A DNA stretch of 5,391 nucleotides from DASRHY01 sp046765875 (GCA_046765875.1 JBKPSJ010000344.1:1-5391); one strand, 5' to 3'. Positions 1 to 5,204 are shown, counted from the first letter of the stretch. Made by a program: numbers and translations. The notes: generated from the letters alone by a model not told the origin.

Positions 1-346
1 GCACTGCACGGTGACGCTGCCGATGACCGCAGCCGCGCTCGGTACCCGGATCGAGCTGCCGACGCTGGAGGATGACTCCGTGCCGGTGGACATCCGCCCG
101 GGTACTCAGTCGGGCGCGGAAATCGTCATCGGCGGGCGCGGCGTACCGCAACTGCGGCACAGCGGCCGCGGCGACCTGGTGGTGCGGATCGTCGTCGAGA
201 CGCCGACCCGGCTGGACGACGAGCAGGCCGAGCTGCTGCGCCGGCTGGCGACGCTGCGCGAGGAGGAGCAGCCGGCCGGCCAGGTCCAGCCGACCTCGCC
301 GCGCTCGGTCTTCGGCCGGCTCCGCGACGCCTTCGGCCAGCACTGA
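1..346 (+). CDS. dnaJ: Molecular chaperone DnaJ (Hsp40), C-terminal part, 5' end outside window
   Basis: The gene enters from the left edge and ends at TGA 344-346, leaving about 115 C-terminal residues. The frame is open to the edge: HCT precedes the first internal GTG at 11, so that GTG is not the start. The visible protein matches the second C-terminal beta-sandwich domain of DnaJ, which binds substrate. It begins VTLPMTAAALGT, continues ELPTLED and IRPGTQSGAEIVI, then has the typical GRGVPQLRHSGRGDLVV segment and the VETPTRLDDEQAELLRRLA helix. A charged linker and the tail VFGRLRDAFGQH follow; such a phenylalanine-rich end is usual in actinobacterial DnaJ proteins. The J domain and zinc-finger region lie upstream and cannot be checked. 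DnaJ delivers unfolded clients to DnaK and stimulates its ATPase. The rsmE gene directly downstream suggests the second dnaJ copy of actinobacteria, the one found after hrcA rather than inside the dnaK operon. Family is certain; which copy is inferred. Confidence 0.93.
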   Translation, partial: HCTVTLPMTAAALGTRIELPTLEDDSVPVDIRPGTQSGAEIVIGGRGVPQLRHSGRGDLVVRIVVETPTRLDDEQAELLRRLATLREEEQPAGQVQPTSPRSVFGRLRDAFGQH

Positions 347-355
347 GGCCGGCCG

Positions 356-1072
356 GTGGGCCTCGCGGTCTTCCACTGCGCCGACCTGATCGGCGACGAG
401 GTCACGCTGGACGGTCCCGAGGGCCGGCACGCCGCGGTGGTACGCCGGATCGGGCCCGGCGAACGGGTCCGGCTCACCGACGGCCGCGGCACCTCCGTCG
501 ATGGCGCGGTGACGGCGGTCTCGAAGTCCGGCATCACCGTGGCTGTCGAGGAACGGTCCCGGGTCCCGGCCCCGCAGCCGCGGTTCGTCGTAGTCCAGGC
601 GCTGCCGAAGGGCGAACGGGCCGAGCTCGCGGTCGAGATGCTGACCGAGGCCGGCGCGGACCTGATCGTGCCGTGGAACGCCGAACGCAGCCAGTTCCGG
701 CTCAACCCGGAACGCGCGAGCAAGACCGTGGCGAAGTGGCGGGCCTGGGCGTTCGAGGCCAGCAAGCAGTCGCGGCGGACGTGGTTCTGCGAGGTGGCCG
801 ACATCGCGACCACGGACCAAGTCGCGGATCTGGTCCGTCGCGCCGCGCTCGGCGTTGTGCTCCACGAGGAAGCCAAGCGGCCACTGGCGGGCGTGGTGCC
901 GCCGAACCCGGGCGAGACGGTGCTTGTCGTCGGCCCCGAGGGCGGGATCACCGCCGGTGAGCTGGACGCCTTCGGCCAGGAGCCGTACCGGCTCGGCGAG
1001 ACGGTGCTGCGCACCTCCACGGCCGGCGTCGCCGCCCTCGCCGTCCTCCAGTCGACCTCCCGCTGGGCCTAA
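356..1072 (+). CDS. rsmE: 16S rRNA (uracil(1498)-N(3))-methyltransferase RsmE
   Basis: This 238-residue SPOUT-family enzyme methylates N3 of U1498 in 16S rRNA within the 30S subunit, using S-adenosylmethionine. Length is normal for the family. Residues 1-70 form the small PUA-like RNA-binding domain (FHCAD, then GPEGRHAAVVRRIGPGERV). Residues 75-238 form the knotted catalytic domain: QALPKGERAELAVEMLTEAGAD (about 81-102), the ERS signature at 110-112, EASKQSRR at 134-141, the SAM-binding loop VVGPEGGIT at 191-199, and LGETVLRTSTAG at 213-224, which forms the trefoil knot. The GTG start at 356 is chosen because it gives a complete N-terminal domain and has GAGG at 345-348, seven bases upstream and overlapping the dnaJ stop. 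With only nine bases between the genes, the two are very likely cotranscribed and possibly translationally coupled. The stop is TAA at 1070-1072. No key motif is missing. Confidence 0.95.
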   Translation: MGLAVFHCADLIGDEVTLDGPEGRHAAVVRRIGPGERVRLTDGRGTSVDGAVTAVSKSGITVAVEERSRVPAPQPRFVVVQALPKGERAELAVEMLTEAGADLIVPWNAERSQFRLNPERASKTVAKWRAWAFEASKQSRRTWFCEVADIATTDQVADLVRRAALGVVLHEEAKRPLAGVVPPNPGETVLVVGPEGGITAGELDAFGQEPYRLGETVLRTSTAGVAALAVLQSTSRWA

Positions 1073-1078
1073 TCCTGC

Positions 1079-1099
1079 CCACGGGGCCGACCGTGGCCC
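1079..1099 (+). terminator. Weak hairpin after rsmE with two competing folds; possible terminator
   Basis: Seven bases after the rsmE stop, CCACGG (1079-1084) can pair with CCGTGG (1091-1096) across a six-base loop. Alternatively GGGCC (1084-1088) can pair with GGCCC (1095-1099), also with a six-base loop. The two folds exclude each other. No run of T follows, so this is at best a non-canonical actinobacterial terminator. Stems of five or six pairs are easily found by chance in DNA this rich in G and C. The rest of the 1073-1242 gap shows no gene, no clear promoter and no RNA gene. Confidence 0.3.
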
Positions 1100-1228
1100 T
1101 TCGTGCGGTCAGAATTCCCTGAAGGCCGGCGCGGCCCGTCGGCTTGGCACCACGTGCCGCCTCTTTCGGAGCCGGCGCAGTGGCGCAGCGGCGCCTGGCC
1201 GTGAGTTGTGACCGCAGGACTGTTCGGC

Positions 1229-1234
1229 AGGAGG
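1229..1234 (+). promoter_or_regulatory. Ribosome binding site that fixes the methyltransferase start
   Basis: AGGAGG is an almost perfect Shine-Dalgarno sequence, eight bases before the GTG at 1243. It rules in favour of the short form of the downstream protein over the in-frame start 99 bases upstream at 1144, which has no comparable site. Confidence 0.85.
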
Positions 1235-1242
1235 ATGGCAGC

Positions 1243-1878
1243 GTGACCTCAACGGACTGGGTGGAGTGGCACGGGCCGTACGACGACGCCGATTCGTCGC
1301 TGTCGCAGCGGCTGCGGGCGGTGCAACGCGGGATCCGCGACGTTCTCGATGCCGCCCGGGACCGGCCGGTGCGGGTGGTGAGTGCCTGCGCCGGGCAGGG
1401 CCGCGACCTGATCGAGGTGCTCGCCACGCACCCCGCCCGCGACCGGGTGACCGCCCGGCTGATCGAACTCGATCCGCAGAACGCGCGGATCGCCCGGGTC
1501 GCGGCCGCGGCGAACGGGCTCACCGGGGTCGAGATTCACGAGGCCGACGCGAGTACGACCGACAGCTACGCCGGCGCGGTTCCGGCCGACCTGGTGTTGT
1601 TCTGCGGGGTGTTCGGCAACATCAGCGATGCCGACATACACGAGACCATCAACGCACTGCCGTCGTTCTGCGCGCCCGGTGCGACGGTGATCTGGACCCG
1701 TGGCCGGTGGGCGCAGGGCGTGGTGGCGGACATCCGGCGCTGGTTCGACGAGGCAGGATTCACCGAGCGCTCGTTCGAGGCGCCCGACGGTGCGCACTGG
1801 TCGGTCGGCGTCGACGTCCTCACCACCGATCCGCTGCCCTTCGTCCCCGGCAAGCGTCTGTTCACCTTCACCCGCTGA
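1243..1878 (+). CDS. Class I SAM-dependent methyltransferase, substrate unknown
   Basis: From the GTG at 1243 the protein has 211 residues and the pattern of a small Rossmann-fold methyltransferase. Motif I is VRVVSACAGQGRDLIEVLA (about 43-61). Its glycine loop reads CAGQG instead of the common DxGxGxG, with alanine-cysteine where the acidic residue and first glycine usually are. Motif II is LIELDPQN (73-80), with E75 the likely ribose-binding acid. D102 in HEADAST is a candidate adenine-contact residue. The motif IV region is DLVLFCGVFGNISDADI (116-132). The C-terminal third has WTRGRWAQ and a hydrophobic end, VDVLTTDPLPFVPGKRLFTF. There is no signal peptide or membrane segment, so it should be cytoplasmic. 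What it methylates cannot be read from the sequence; no RNA-, DNA- or protein-binding domain is attached. It follows rsmE after 170 bases and has its own strong Shine-Dalgarno sequence, so it may be a separate unit. Its stop (1876-1878) is one base from the stop of the opposing gene. Confidence 0.88.
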   Translation: MTSTDWVEWHGPYDDADSSLSQRLRAVQRGIRDVLDAARDRPVRVVSACAGQGRDLIEVLATHPARDRVTARLIELDPQNARIARVAAAANGLTGVEIHEADASTTDSYAGAVPADLVLFCGVFGNISDADIHETINALPSFCAPGATVIWTRGRWAQGVVADIRRWFDEAGFTERSFEAPDGAHWSVGVDVLTTDPLPFVPGKRLFTFTR

Positions 1879-1879
1879 C

Positions 1880-2932
1880 TCAGCGATCCACCTCCACAGC
1901 ACTGCCCCGGACGGTCTCGATCACCACCCGGTCCTTCAGCGGAGCCGCGAGATGAACGGTCACGCGGGACAAGCCAGCCGGGGCCGCGCAGTTCCTGTTG
2001 CTGGGGTTCGAAGCGACGACGACAATGCCCACGGCGTGGTCGGACTCCACGGCATACCCGGCGTAGCGCTGACCGCAGGGGACGGTCATGAAAGAGGCGG
2101 TCAGGTTACGTCCGTCCGCGGCAACCGTCACCCGGTCAACCGAACTCATCGGCGGTATCGACGTGGTCGAGTTCGACGCCGCGGCCATCGGCACATCGAC
2201 GGCGGCCTCCAACGCCTGAACCCTGGTCTCGGCGAAGGTGAACCGCCACGCCGGGAGGACGGCGGGACCCCGCGTCGTCCGGACTCGCATGGTCGATGGC
2301 GACGCGCCGGTCACGGTGAGCGGCTTCAGCTTCACACGACCGGCACATCCCCTACAGCCGCCGGCGAGCAGACGGTTGAAGGTGTCGCGGAGCGGCAGCG
2401 GCGAGACCGGCACCGGCCGGCCGTCGGCCCATCGTGGAGCCGGGAGCGGTACCTGCGGCGTGGAGCTCAGGTCGATCCGGCTGGTGATCCTGCGATCGTT
2501 CAGCGCGAAGAGATACGGCTGCTCGGAGCCTGCCGGATCGGTCCAAGCACCGACCTGTTGGAAGTCCCAGTCGGCACCCAGCGGGACGAAGGTCTGGCCC
2601 GTCAAGCGGTCGACGAGCATGCGAGCCCAGGCGAGCTGTGCCTGGCTGGGACGCGCTCCGCTCGCCATGGTCGACGAACCGGAGTGTGTCGCCGAGGCGC
2701 TCCTACCAGACGTCGCTGTCGGGGCGGAGCCATCACCGGGCAGCCGCGCGACGGCGCCTGCGACGGCGACGGTCGCGATCACGGCTGCCGCGGCCGTCAT
2801 CGGGATCAGCCGGCGCCGACGAGCCGGATCGGCGTCGGCCTGGATCCGGGCCGCCATACCGTGCAGATCGATCGACGGTGGTGGCTCCGGAGTATGCGTG
2901 TGCAGCAGTTCAGACAGCTCGGTGTCGGTCAT
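1880..2932 (-). CDS. Membrane-anchored partner of sigma factor B, putative anti-sigma or sensor protein
   Basis: I do not recognise the family by name. The protein has 350 residues. Residues 1-41 are a short charged cytoplasmic segment (MTDTELSELL, then IDLHGMAARI, then five consecutive arginines near 38-42 including the flanks). Residues about 43-63 form one membrane helix (LIPMTAAAAVIATVAVAGAV). Residues 65-95 are a Gly/Ser/Thr/Ala-rich linker. Residues 96-350 form an outer domain with much beta-type sequence and four cysteines: C193 and C196 in GGCRGCAG, C286 and C315. Arginine before the helix predicts N-inside, C-outside topology. The ATG at 2932-2930 overlaps the sigma factor B stop as ATGA and has GGAGG at 2944-2940, seven bases upstream, so this start is firm and translation is probably coupled. 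Position and topology suggest an anti-sigma or co-sensor for that sigma factor; this is inferred. No HxxxCxxC zinc motif is present in the cytoplasmic part. The frame stays open far upstream of this start, but only as a shadow of the neighbouring genes. Confidence 0.85.
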   Translation of the reverse strand: MTDTELSELLHTHTPEPPPSIDLHGMAARIQADADPARRRRLIPMTAAAAVIATVAVAGAVARLPGDGSAPTATSGRSASATHSGSSTMASGARPSQAQLAWARMLVDRLTGQTFVPLGADWDFQQVGAWTDPAGSEQPYLFALNDRRITSRIDLSSTPQVPLPAPRWADGRPVPVSPLPLRDTFNRLLAGGCRGCAGRVKLKPLTVTGASPSTMRVRTTRGPAVLPAWRFTFAETRVQALEAAVDVPMAAASNSTTSIPPMSSVDRVTVAADGRNLTASFMTVPCGQRYAGYAVESDHAVGIVVVASNPSNRNCAAPAGLSRVTVHLAAPLKDRVVIETVRGSAVEVDR

Positions 2933-3438
2933 CTGGTCGCCTCCACGGTCAGCAGACCGGCCAGGGCCGGGTGGGACCGCAGCGTTGCCATCGCCCGGGA
3001 TGCCTGGCTCTTCACGGTCCCGACCGAGCAGCCGAGTTCGGCGGCGGTCTGTGCTTCGGTGAGGTCGGAGAAGTACCGCAGCACCACTACCGCGCGCTGC
3101 CGCGGTGGCAGCGTGGCCAGTGCGGTCTCCAGGCTGGCCCTGATGTCGCTGGCCGCGTGCCCGTCGACGCCCGCGACCTCGGGCAGCACCGGGGTCGGGC
3201 GCTCGCCGTTCCAGCGCCGGCGCAGCGTCTTCAGGTGGCAGTTGAGCATGATCCGCCGGACGTAGGACGGCGGATCGTCGGCGTCCCCGACCCGGTCCCA
3301 GTGCCGCCACGCCCTGGTGAACGTGGTCTGCACCAGGTCCTCGGCGGCGGCCCAGTCGCCGGTCAGCAACCACGCCGTCCGGAGCAGGCCGCGGCCCTGC
3401 TCGGTGACGAAGTCGGTGAAGCTGTCCGGCCGGCCCAT
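2929..3438 (-). CDS. SigE-family ECF RNA polymerase sigma factor (sigma factor B)
   Basis: This 169-residue protein has the two-domain form of extracytoplasmic-function sigma factors, and its length suits the actinomycete SigE family. Region 2 (about 6-76) includes FTDFVTEQGRGLLRTAWLLTGD, the polymerase-binding AAEDLVQTTFTRAWRHW (31-47) and the promoter -10 reading part YVRRIMLNCHLKTLRRRW (59-76). Region 4 (about 103-155) includes LPPRQRAVVVLRYFSDLTEAQ and the helix-turn-helix ELGCSVGTVKSQASRAMATL, which would read the -35 element. A linker of about 25 residues joins them, and there is no extra C-terminal SnoaL-like domain as in ECF41. The ATG at 3438-3436 has a strong Shine-Dalgarno sequence (GGAGGAGGAG, complement of 3441-3449). 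Its stop overlaps the start of the membrane protein at 2932, and the gene lies 54 bases after the GerMN-Gmad2 gene, so all four minus-strand genes are probably one operon. The stimulus and target promoters are unknown. Confidence 0.92.
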   Translation of the reverse strand: MGRPDSFTDFVTEQGRGLLRTAWLLTGDWAAAEDLVQTTFTRAWRHWDRVGDADDPPSYVRRIMLNCHLKTLRRRWNGERPTPVLPEVAGVDGHAASDIRASLETALATLPPRQRAVVVLRYFSDLTEAQTAAELGCSVGTVKSQASRAMATLRSHPALAGLLTVEATR

Positions 3439-3440
3439 GC

Positions 3441-3449
3441 TCCTCCTCC
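3441..3449 (-). promoter_or_regulatory. Strong ribosome binding site of sigma factor B
   Basis: On the minus strand this reads GGAGGAGGA, directly before the ATG at 3438 and with six bases between its first GGAGG and the start. It is much stronger than anything in front of sigma factor A, so sigma factor B looks efficiently translated on its own rather than by coupling to the gene 54 bases upstream. Confidence 0.8.
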
Positions 3450-3464
3450 GTGCCTCTACCGGTA

Positions 3465-3480
3465 CAGAGCCTCCAGAGCC
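3465..3480. repeat. Short direct repeat between the two sigma cassettes
   Basis: CAGAGCC occurs at 3465-3471 and again at 3474-3480, with TC between. It lies in the 54-base gap before sigma factor B, where an internal promoter or operator could be. I see no convincing -35/-10 pair around it, and a seven-base repeat may be chance. Confidence 0.3.
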
Positions 3481-3492
3481 CGCGAAACGTTG

Positions 3493-4599
3493 CTAGCGCA
3501 CGACGATCGTCTTTGTGTCGGTGTTGATCTCGTGGCCGTCGTTGGCGGAGTACTCCAGGCACTCGACCTGGTACTTCCCGCGCGGCAACTCGACCTGGAA
3601 GCTGTAGGTGCCGAACTCGCCGGTGCCGGCCGACGCGCTGGTGTTGCCCTCGCGGACCACCTTGCCGGAGGCCAGGTCGCGGATCCGCCAGTTCACCGTC
3701 GCCTCGTACGTCGAGGCCACCCCGGACACGGTCAGCGGGGAGTCGGCGGTGGCCGCCTCGGCCGGTGCCGTGATCCAGATCCACGCCTGTACGTCGACCG
3801 GCGCGGCCCGCTTGAACGGTGCGCTGGTATCGGCGCTGCCGAACAGCGAACCGGCCGGGCCACCCTTGAGCGTCACCTTGACCGGCTCGGTCGTCTGCAG
3901 TGCTCCCTGCACGGTGTAGACGAGCTGCTGTACGGCGGTGCCGGACTCCTTCGCGTCGAGTTGCTCGTTCGGCAGCGCGCCGAAGTCGACGGTGATCAGC
4001 CCGGCCCGGCGTACGACCGACAACGGCCGGGCACCGGTCCACGGGCTGGTGTAGTCCGGGTCGTCGGGCTTGCCCGAGGTCATCGTGGTCACCGCGCCGA
4101 GCGCCGGATCGCCCTTGACCTGGACGAAACTGCGGTACAGCCGCATCTCGCTGTCCGGCTTGCCGACGGACTGGCCGAGCCAGTACACCGGTACGGCGCT
4201 GACCCCCCGGCCGGGCTGGAGCGTGGGCGGCGGTGGCTCGACGGTGCGCTGTATGGCGCTCGGTCCCGGCCTGGTCGGCGTGGCGGCCGGGCCGGCGGTG
4301 CTGCTCGCGGTGCTGTCCACTGGGGTGCTCACCGTGGTGCTCGGGGCGTTCGCGACGTTCGGGCCGCCCTGGTCGACCGGATTGCCGTTGACCAGTGCGA
4401 ACAGACCCGCGGCCGCTGCGGCGGCGACCCCGGCGCCGGTCGCGGTCCACAGCCACGTGCGCCGGTGCTTCGGACCGGCCGCGTCGATGCGCGCGCGGAT
4501 CTTGTACAGCGCGTCGGGATCGGGACGTACCCGCTCGGCCTCGCGGGTGAGCGCGCGGCGTACCAGGTCGTCCATCGGATCCTTCTCGAAGTCGGTCAT
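3493..4599 (-). CDS. Membrane-anchored GerMN-Gmad2 domain protein, partner of sigma factor A
   Basis: The 368-residue protein starts at ATG 4599-4597, overlapping the sigma factor A stop as ATGA, with GGAG (4611-4608) eight bases upstream. Residues 1-46 are a charged cytoplasmic segment (MTDFEKDPMDDLVRRALTRE, then LYKIRARID). Residues about 48-70 form one membrane helix (WLWTATGAGVAAAAAAGLFALV). Residues 72-132 are a Pro/Thr/Ser/Ala-rich linker. Residues about 135-255 resemble GerMN: VPVYWLGQS, MRLYRSFVQV, VVRRAGLITVDFG, AVQQLVYTVQGAL, PVKVTLKGG. Residues about 268-368 resemble the immunoglobulin-like Gmad2 domain: AWIWITAPAEAATADSPLTVSGVAS, GTYSFQVELPRGKY, EYSANDGHEINTDTKTIVV. These domains are known from spore-germination and cell-envelope proteins, so an envelope-sensing or wall-associated role outside the membrane is likely. 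There is no lipobox, so it is held by the helix. Pairing with a sigma factor suggests it acts as anti-sigma or sensor, which is inferred. The frame is open upstream of the start only as a shadow of the sigma gene. Confidence 0.9.
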   Translation of the reverse strand: MTDFEKDPMDDLVRRALTREAERVRPDPDALYKIRARIDAAGPKHRRTWLWTATGAGVAAAAAAGLFALVNGNPVDQGGPNVANAPSTTVSTPVDSTASSTAGPAATPTRPGPSAIQRTVEPPPPTLQPGRGVSAVPVYWLGQSVGKPDSEMRLYRSFVQVKGDPALGAVTTMTSGKPDDPDYTSPWTGARPLSVVRRAGLITVDFGALPNEQLDAKESGTAVQQLVYTVQGALQTTEPVKVTLKGGPAGSLFGSADTSAPFKRAAPVDVQAWIWITAPAEAATADSPLTVSGVASTYEATVNWRIRDLASGKVVREGNTSASAGTGEFGTYSFQVELPRGKYQVECLEYSANDGHEINTDTKTIVVR

Positions 4600-5135
4600 G
4601 TCAGCGGCTCCAGCGCCACGCGCAGGGACTTGGCGGCCCGCGAGGCATGGCTCTTGACGGCTCCCCGGCTGATCCCCATCGTCTCGGCGATCTCGGACTC
4701 GGACAGGTCGCCGTAGTACCTCAGAACCATCACCGTCCGTTGTTTCTCCGGTAGTGCTCTCATCGCCTCGATCACCGCGTCGGTATGCGCTCCGGCCAGG
4801 GCGGTCTGCTCCGCACTGGGCACGTTCGGCAGGTCCTTCGGGGTGTGCCTGTCGACCACGGCCAGGTGCCGCTGCCGGGATCGGCACCCGTTGACCACCG
4901 TGGTCCGCAGGTACGCCAGCGCCTTGTGCGGGTCACGCAGCCGGTGCCAGCGCCCGTGCATGGCGACGAACGCGTCCTGCACGATCTCCTCCGCCGTCGC
5001 GGCGTCGTGCAGCAGCAGCGCACCGAGCCGTACCAGCGACGTGTAGTGCGCGCTGTACACGGCGGTCAGCGCCTCGTCGGCGTCCCACGACTCGCTCGCC
5101 ACCACTTCTTCGTACACCACGGCGGGCTGGGTCAC
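4596..5135 (-). CDS. SigE-family ECF RNA polymerase sigma factor (sigma factor A)
   Basis: This 179-residue sigma factor is the first gene of the minus-strand operon. Region 2 (about 20-90) includes ALTAVYSAHYTSLVRLGALLL, ATAEEIVQDAFVAMHGRWHRL (46-66) and YLRTTVVNGCRSRQRH (75-90). Region 4 (about 118-172) includes MRALPEKQRTVMVLRYYGDLSESEIA and the helix-turn-helix ETMGISRGAVKSHASRAAKSL. The pattern fits the SigE family of actinomycetes, with no added C-terminal domain. The N-terminus carries about 18 residues beyond those of sigma factor B. The start is the GTG at 5135-5133. No Shine-Dalgarno sequence precedes it, but a candidate ECF promoter places the transcript start at or next to this GTG, so a leaderless mRNA is likely; GTGs at 5120 and 5117 remain possible. 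It is related to sigma factor B (shared LPxxQRxVxVLRY and VKSxASRA) but clearly diverged, so the two probably read different promoters. Confidence 0.92.
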   Translation of the reverse strand: MTQPAVVYEEVVASESWDADEALTAVYSAHYTSLVRLGALLLHDAATAEEIVQDAFVAMHGRWHRLRDPHKALAYLRTTVVNGCRSRQRHLAVVDRHTPKDLPNVPSAEQTALAGAHTDAVIEAMRALPEKQRTVMVLRYYGDLSESEIAETMGISRGAVKSHASRAAKSLRVALEPLT

Positions 5136-5143
5136 ACGAAACA

Positions 5144-5171
5144 GACGCGGACGAGACCCGGGGGGTTGACA
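5144..5171 (-). promoter_or_regulatory. Candidate ECF-type promoter of the sigma operon, leaderless
   Basis: On the minus strand TGTCAAC (5171-5165) is followed after 17 bases by CGTC (5147-5144). This resembles the -35 with an AAC or TGTCA core and the -10 CGTC known for many actinobacterial ECF sigma factors. From CGTC to the GTG at 5135 are eight bases, which would put the transcript start at or within two bases of the start codon. That matches the absence of a Shine-Dalgarno sequence. Autoregulation by sigma factor A is an inference. A second CGTC at 5153-5150 is only 11 bases from the -35 and so is less likely. Confidence 0.5.
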
Positions 5172-5174
5172 ACC
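5164..5174. promoter_or_regulatory. Inverted repeat GGTTG-A-CAACC in the divergent promoter region
   Basis: GGTTG (5164-5168) and CAACC (5170-5174) are perfect inverted copies around one base. The element holds TTGACA (5166-5171) for the plus strand and TGTCAAC for the minus strand, between sigma factor A and the HIT gene. It could be a shared promoter core or an operator. No good -10 lies 17-18 bases after TTGACA on the plus strand (TGAGAC at 5190 is poor), so its role for the HIT gene is uncertain. Confidence 0.35.
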
Positions 5175-5185
5175 GTGACCCAGCC

Positions 5186-5193
5186 GAGGTGAG
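5186..5193 (+). promoter_or_regulatory. Ribosome binding site of the HIT gene
   Basis: GAGGTGAG closely matches the complement of the 16S rRNA 3' end. It lies 11 bases before the ATG at 5205, slightly farther than ideal, and supports that start. Confidence 0.65.
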
Positions 5194-5204
5194 ACCGTTA
5201 CGCC

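Noticed and set aside
106..1020. Minus-strand open frame of about 300 codons opposite dnaJ and rsmE
   Set aside because: Both plus-strand genes have clear family motifs; the antisense product is serine/arginine-rich with no domain.
1144..1242. Longer N-terminus for the methyltransferase starting at 1144
   Set aside because: The extra 33 residues resemble translated non-coding sequence, and AGGAGG at 1229-1234 points to the GTG at 1243.
1700..3265. Plus-strand open frame of about 520 codons
   Set aside because: It overlaps the end of the methyltransferase and runs antisense to two supported minus-strand genes, with no recognisable protein motif.
2929..3438. ECF41-type sigma factor with SnoaL domain
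   Set aside because: The protein ends about 14 residues after region 4, so there is no room for the C-terminal SnoaL-like domain; the same holds for sigma A.
2933..4456. Upstream extension of the membrane-protein frame at 1880-2932, giving an 858-residue minus-strand frame
   Set aside because: The extension covers sigma B and much of the GerMN-Gmad2 gene in the wrong frame, is rich in R/G/P, and the ATG at 2932 has a good Shine-Dalgarno sequence and the ATGA overlap.
2638..4716. Long plus-strand open frame of about 690 codons
   Set aside because: It lies opposite sigma B and the GerMN-Gmad2 gene, is arginine/glycine-rich low-complexity sequence with no family motif, and is a shadow typical of high-GC DNA.
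4600..4887. Extension of the GerMN-Gmad2 frame into the sigma A gene
   Set aside because: It is the shadow frame of sigma A region 4; the ATG at 4599 has a ribosome site and gives a normal cytoplasmic-helix-linker-domain layout.
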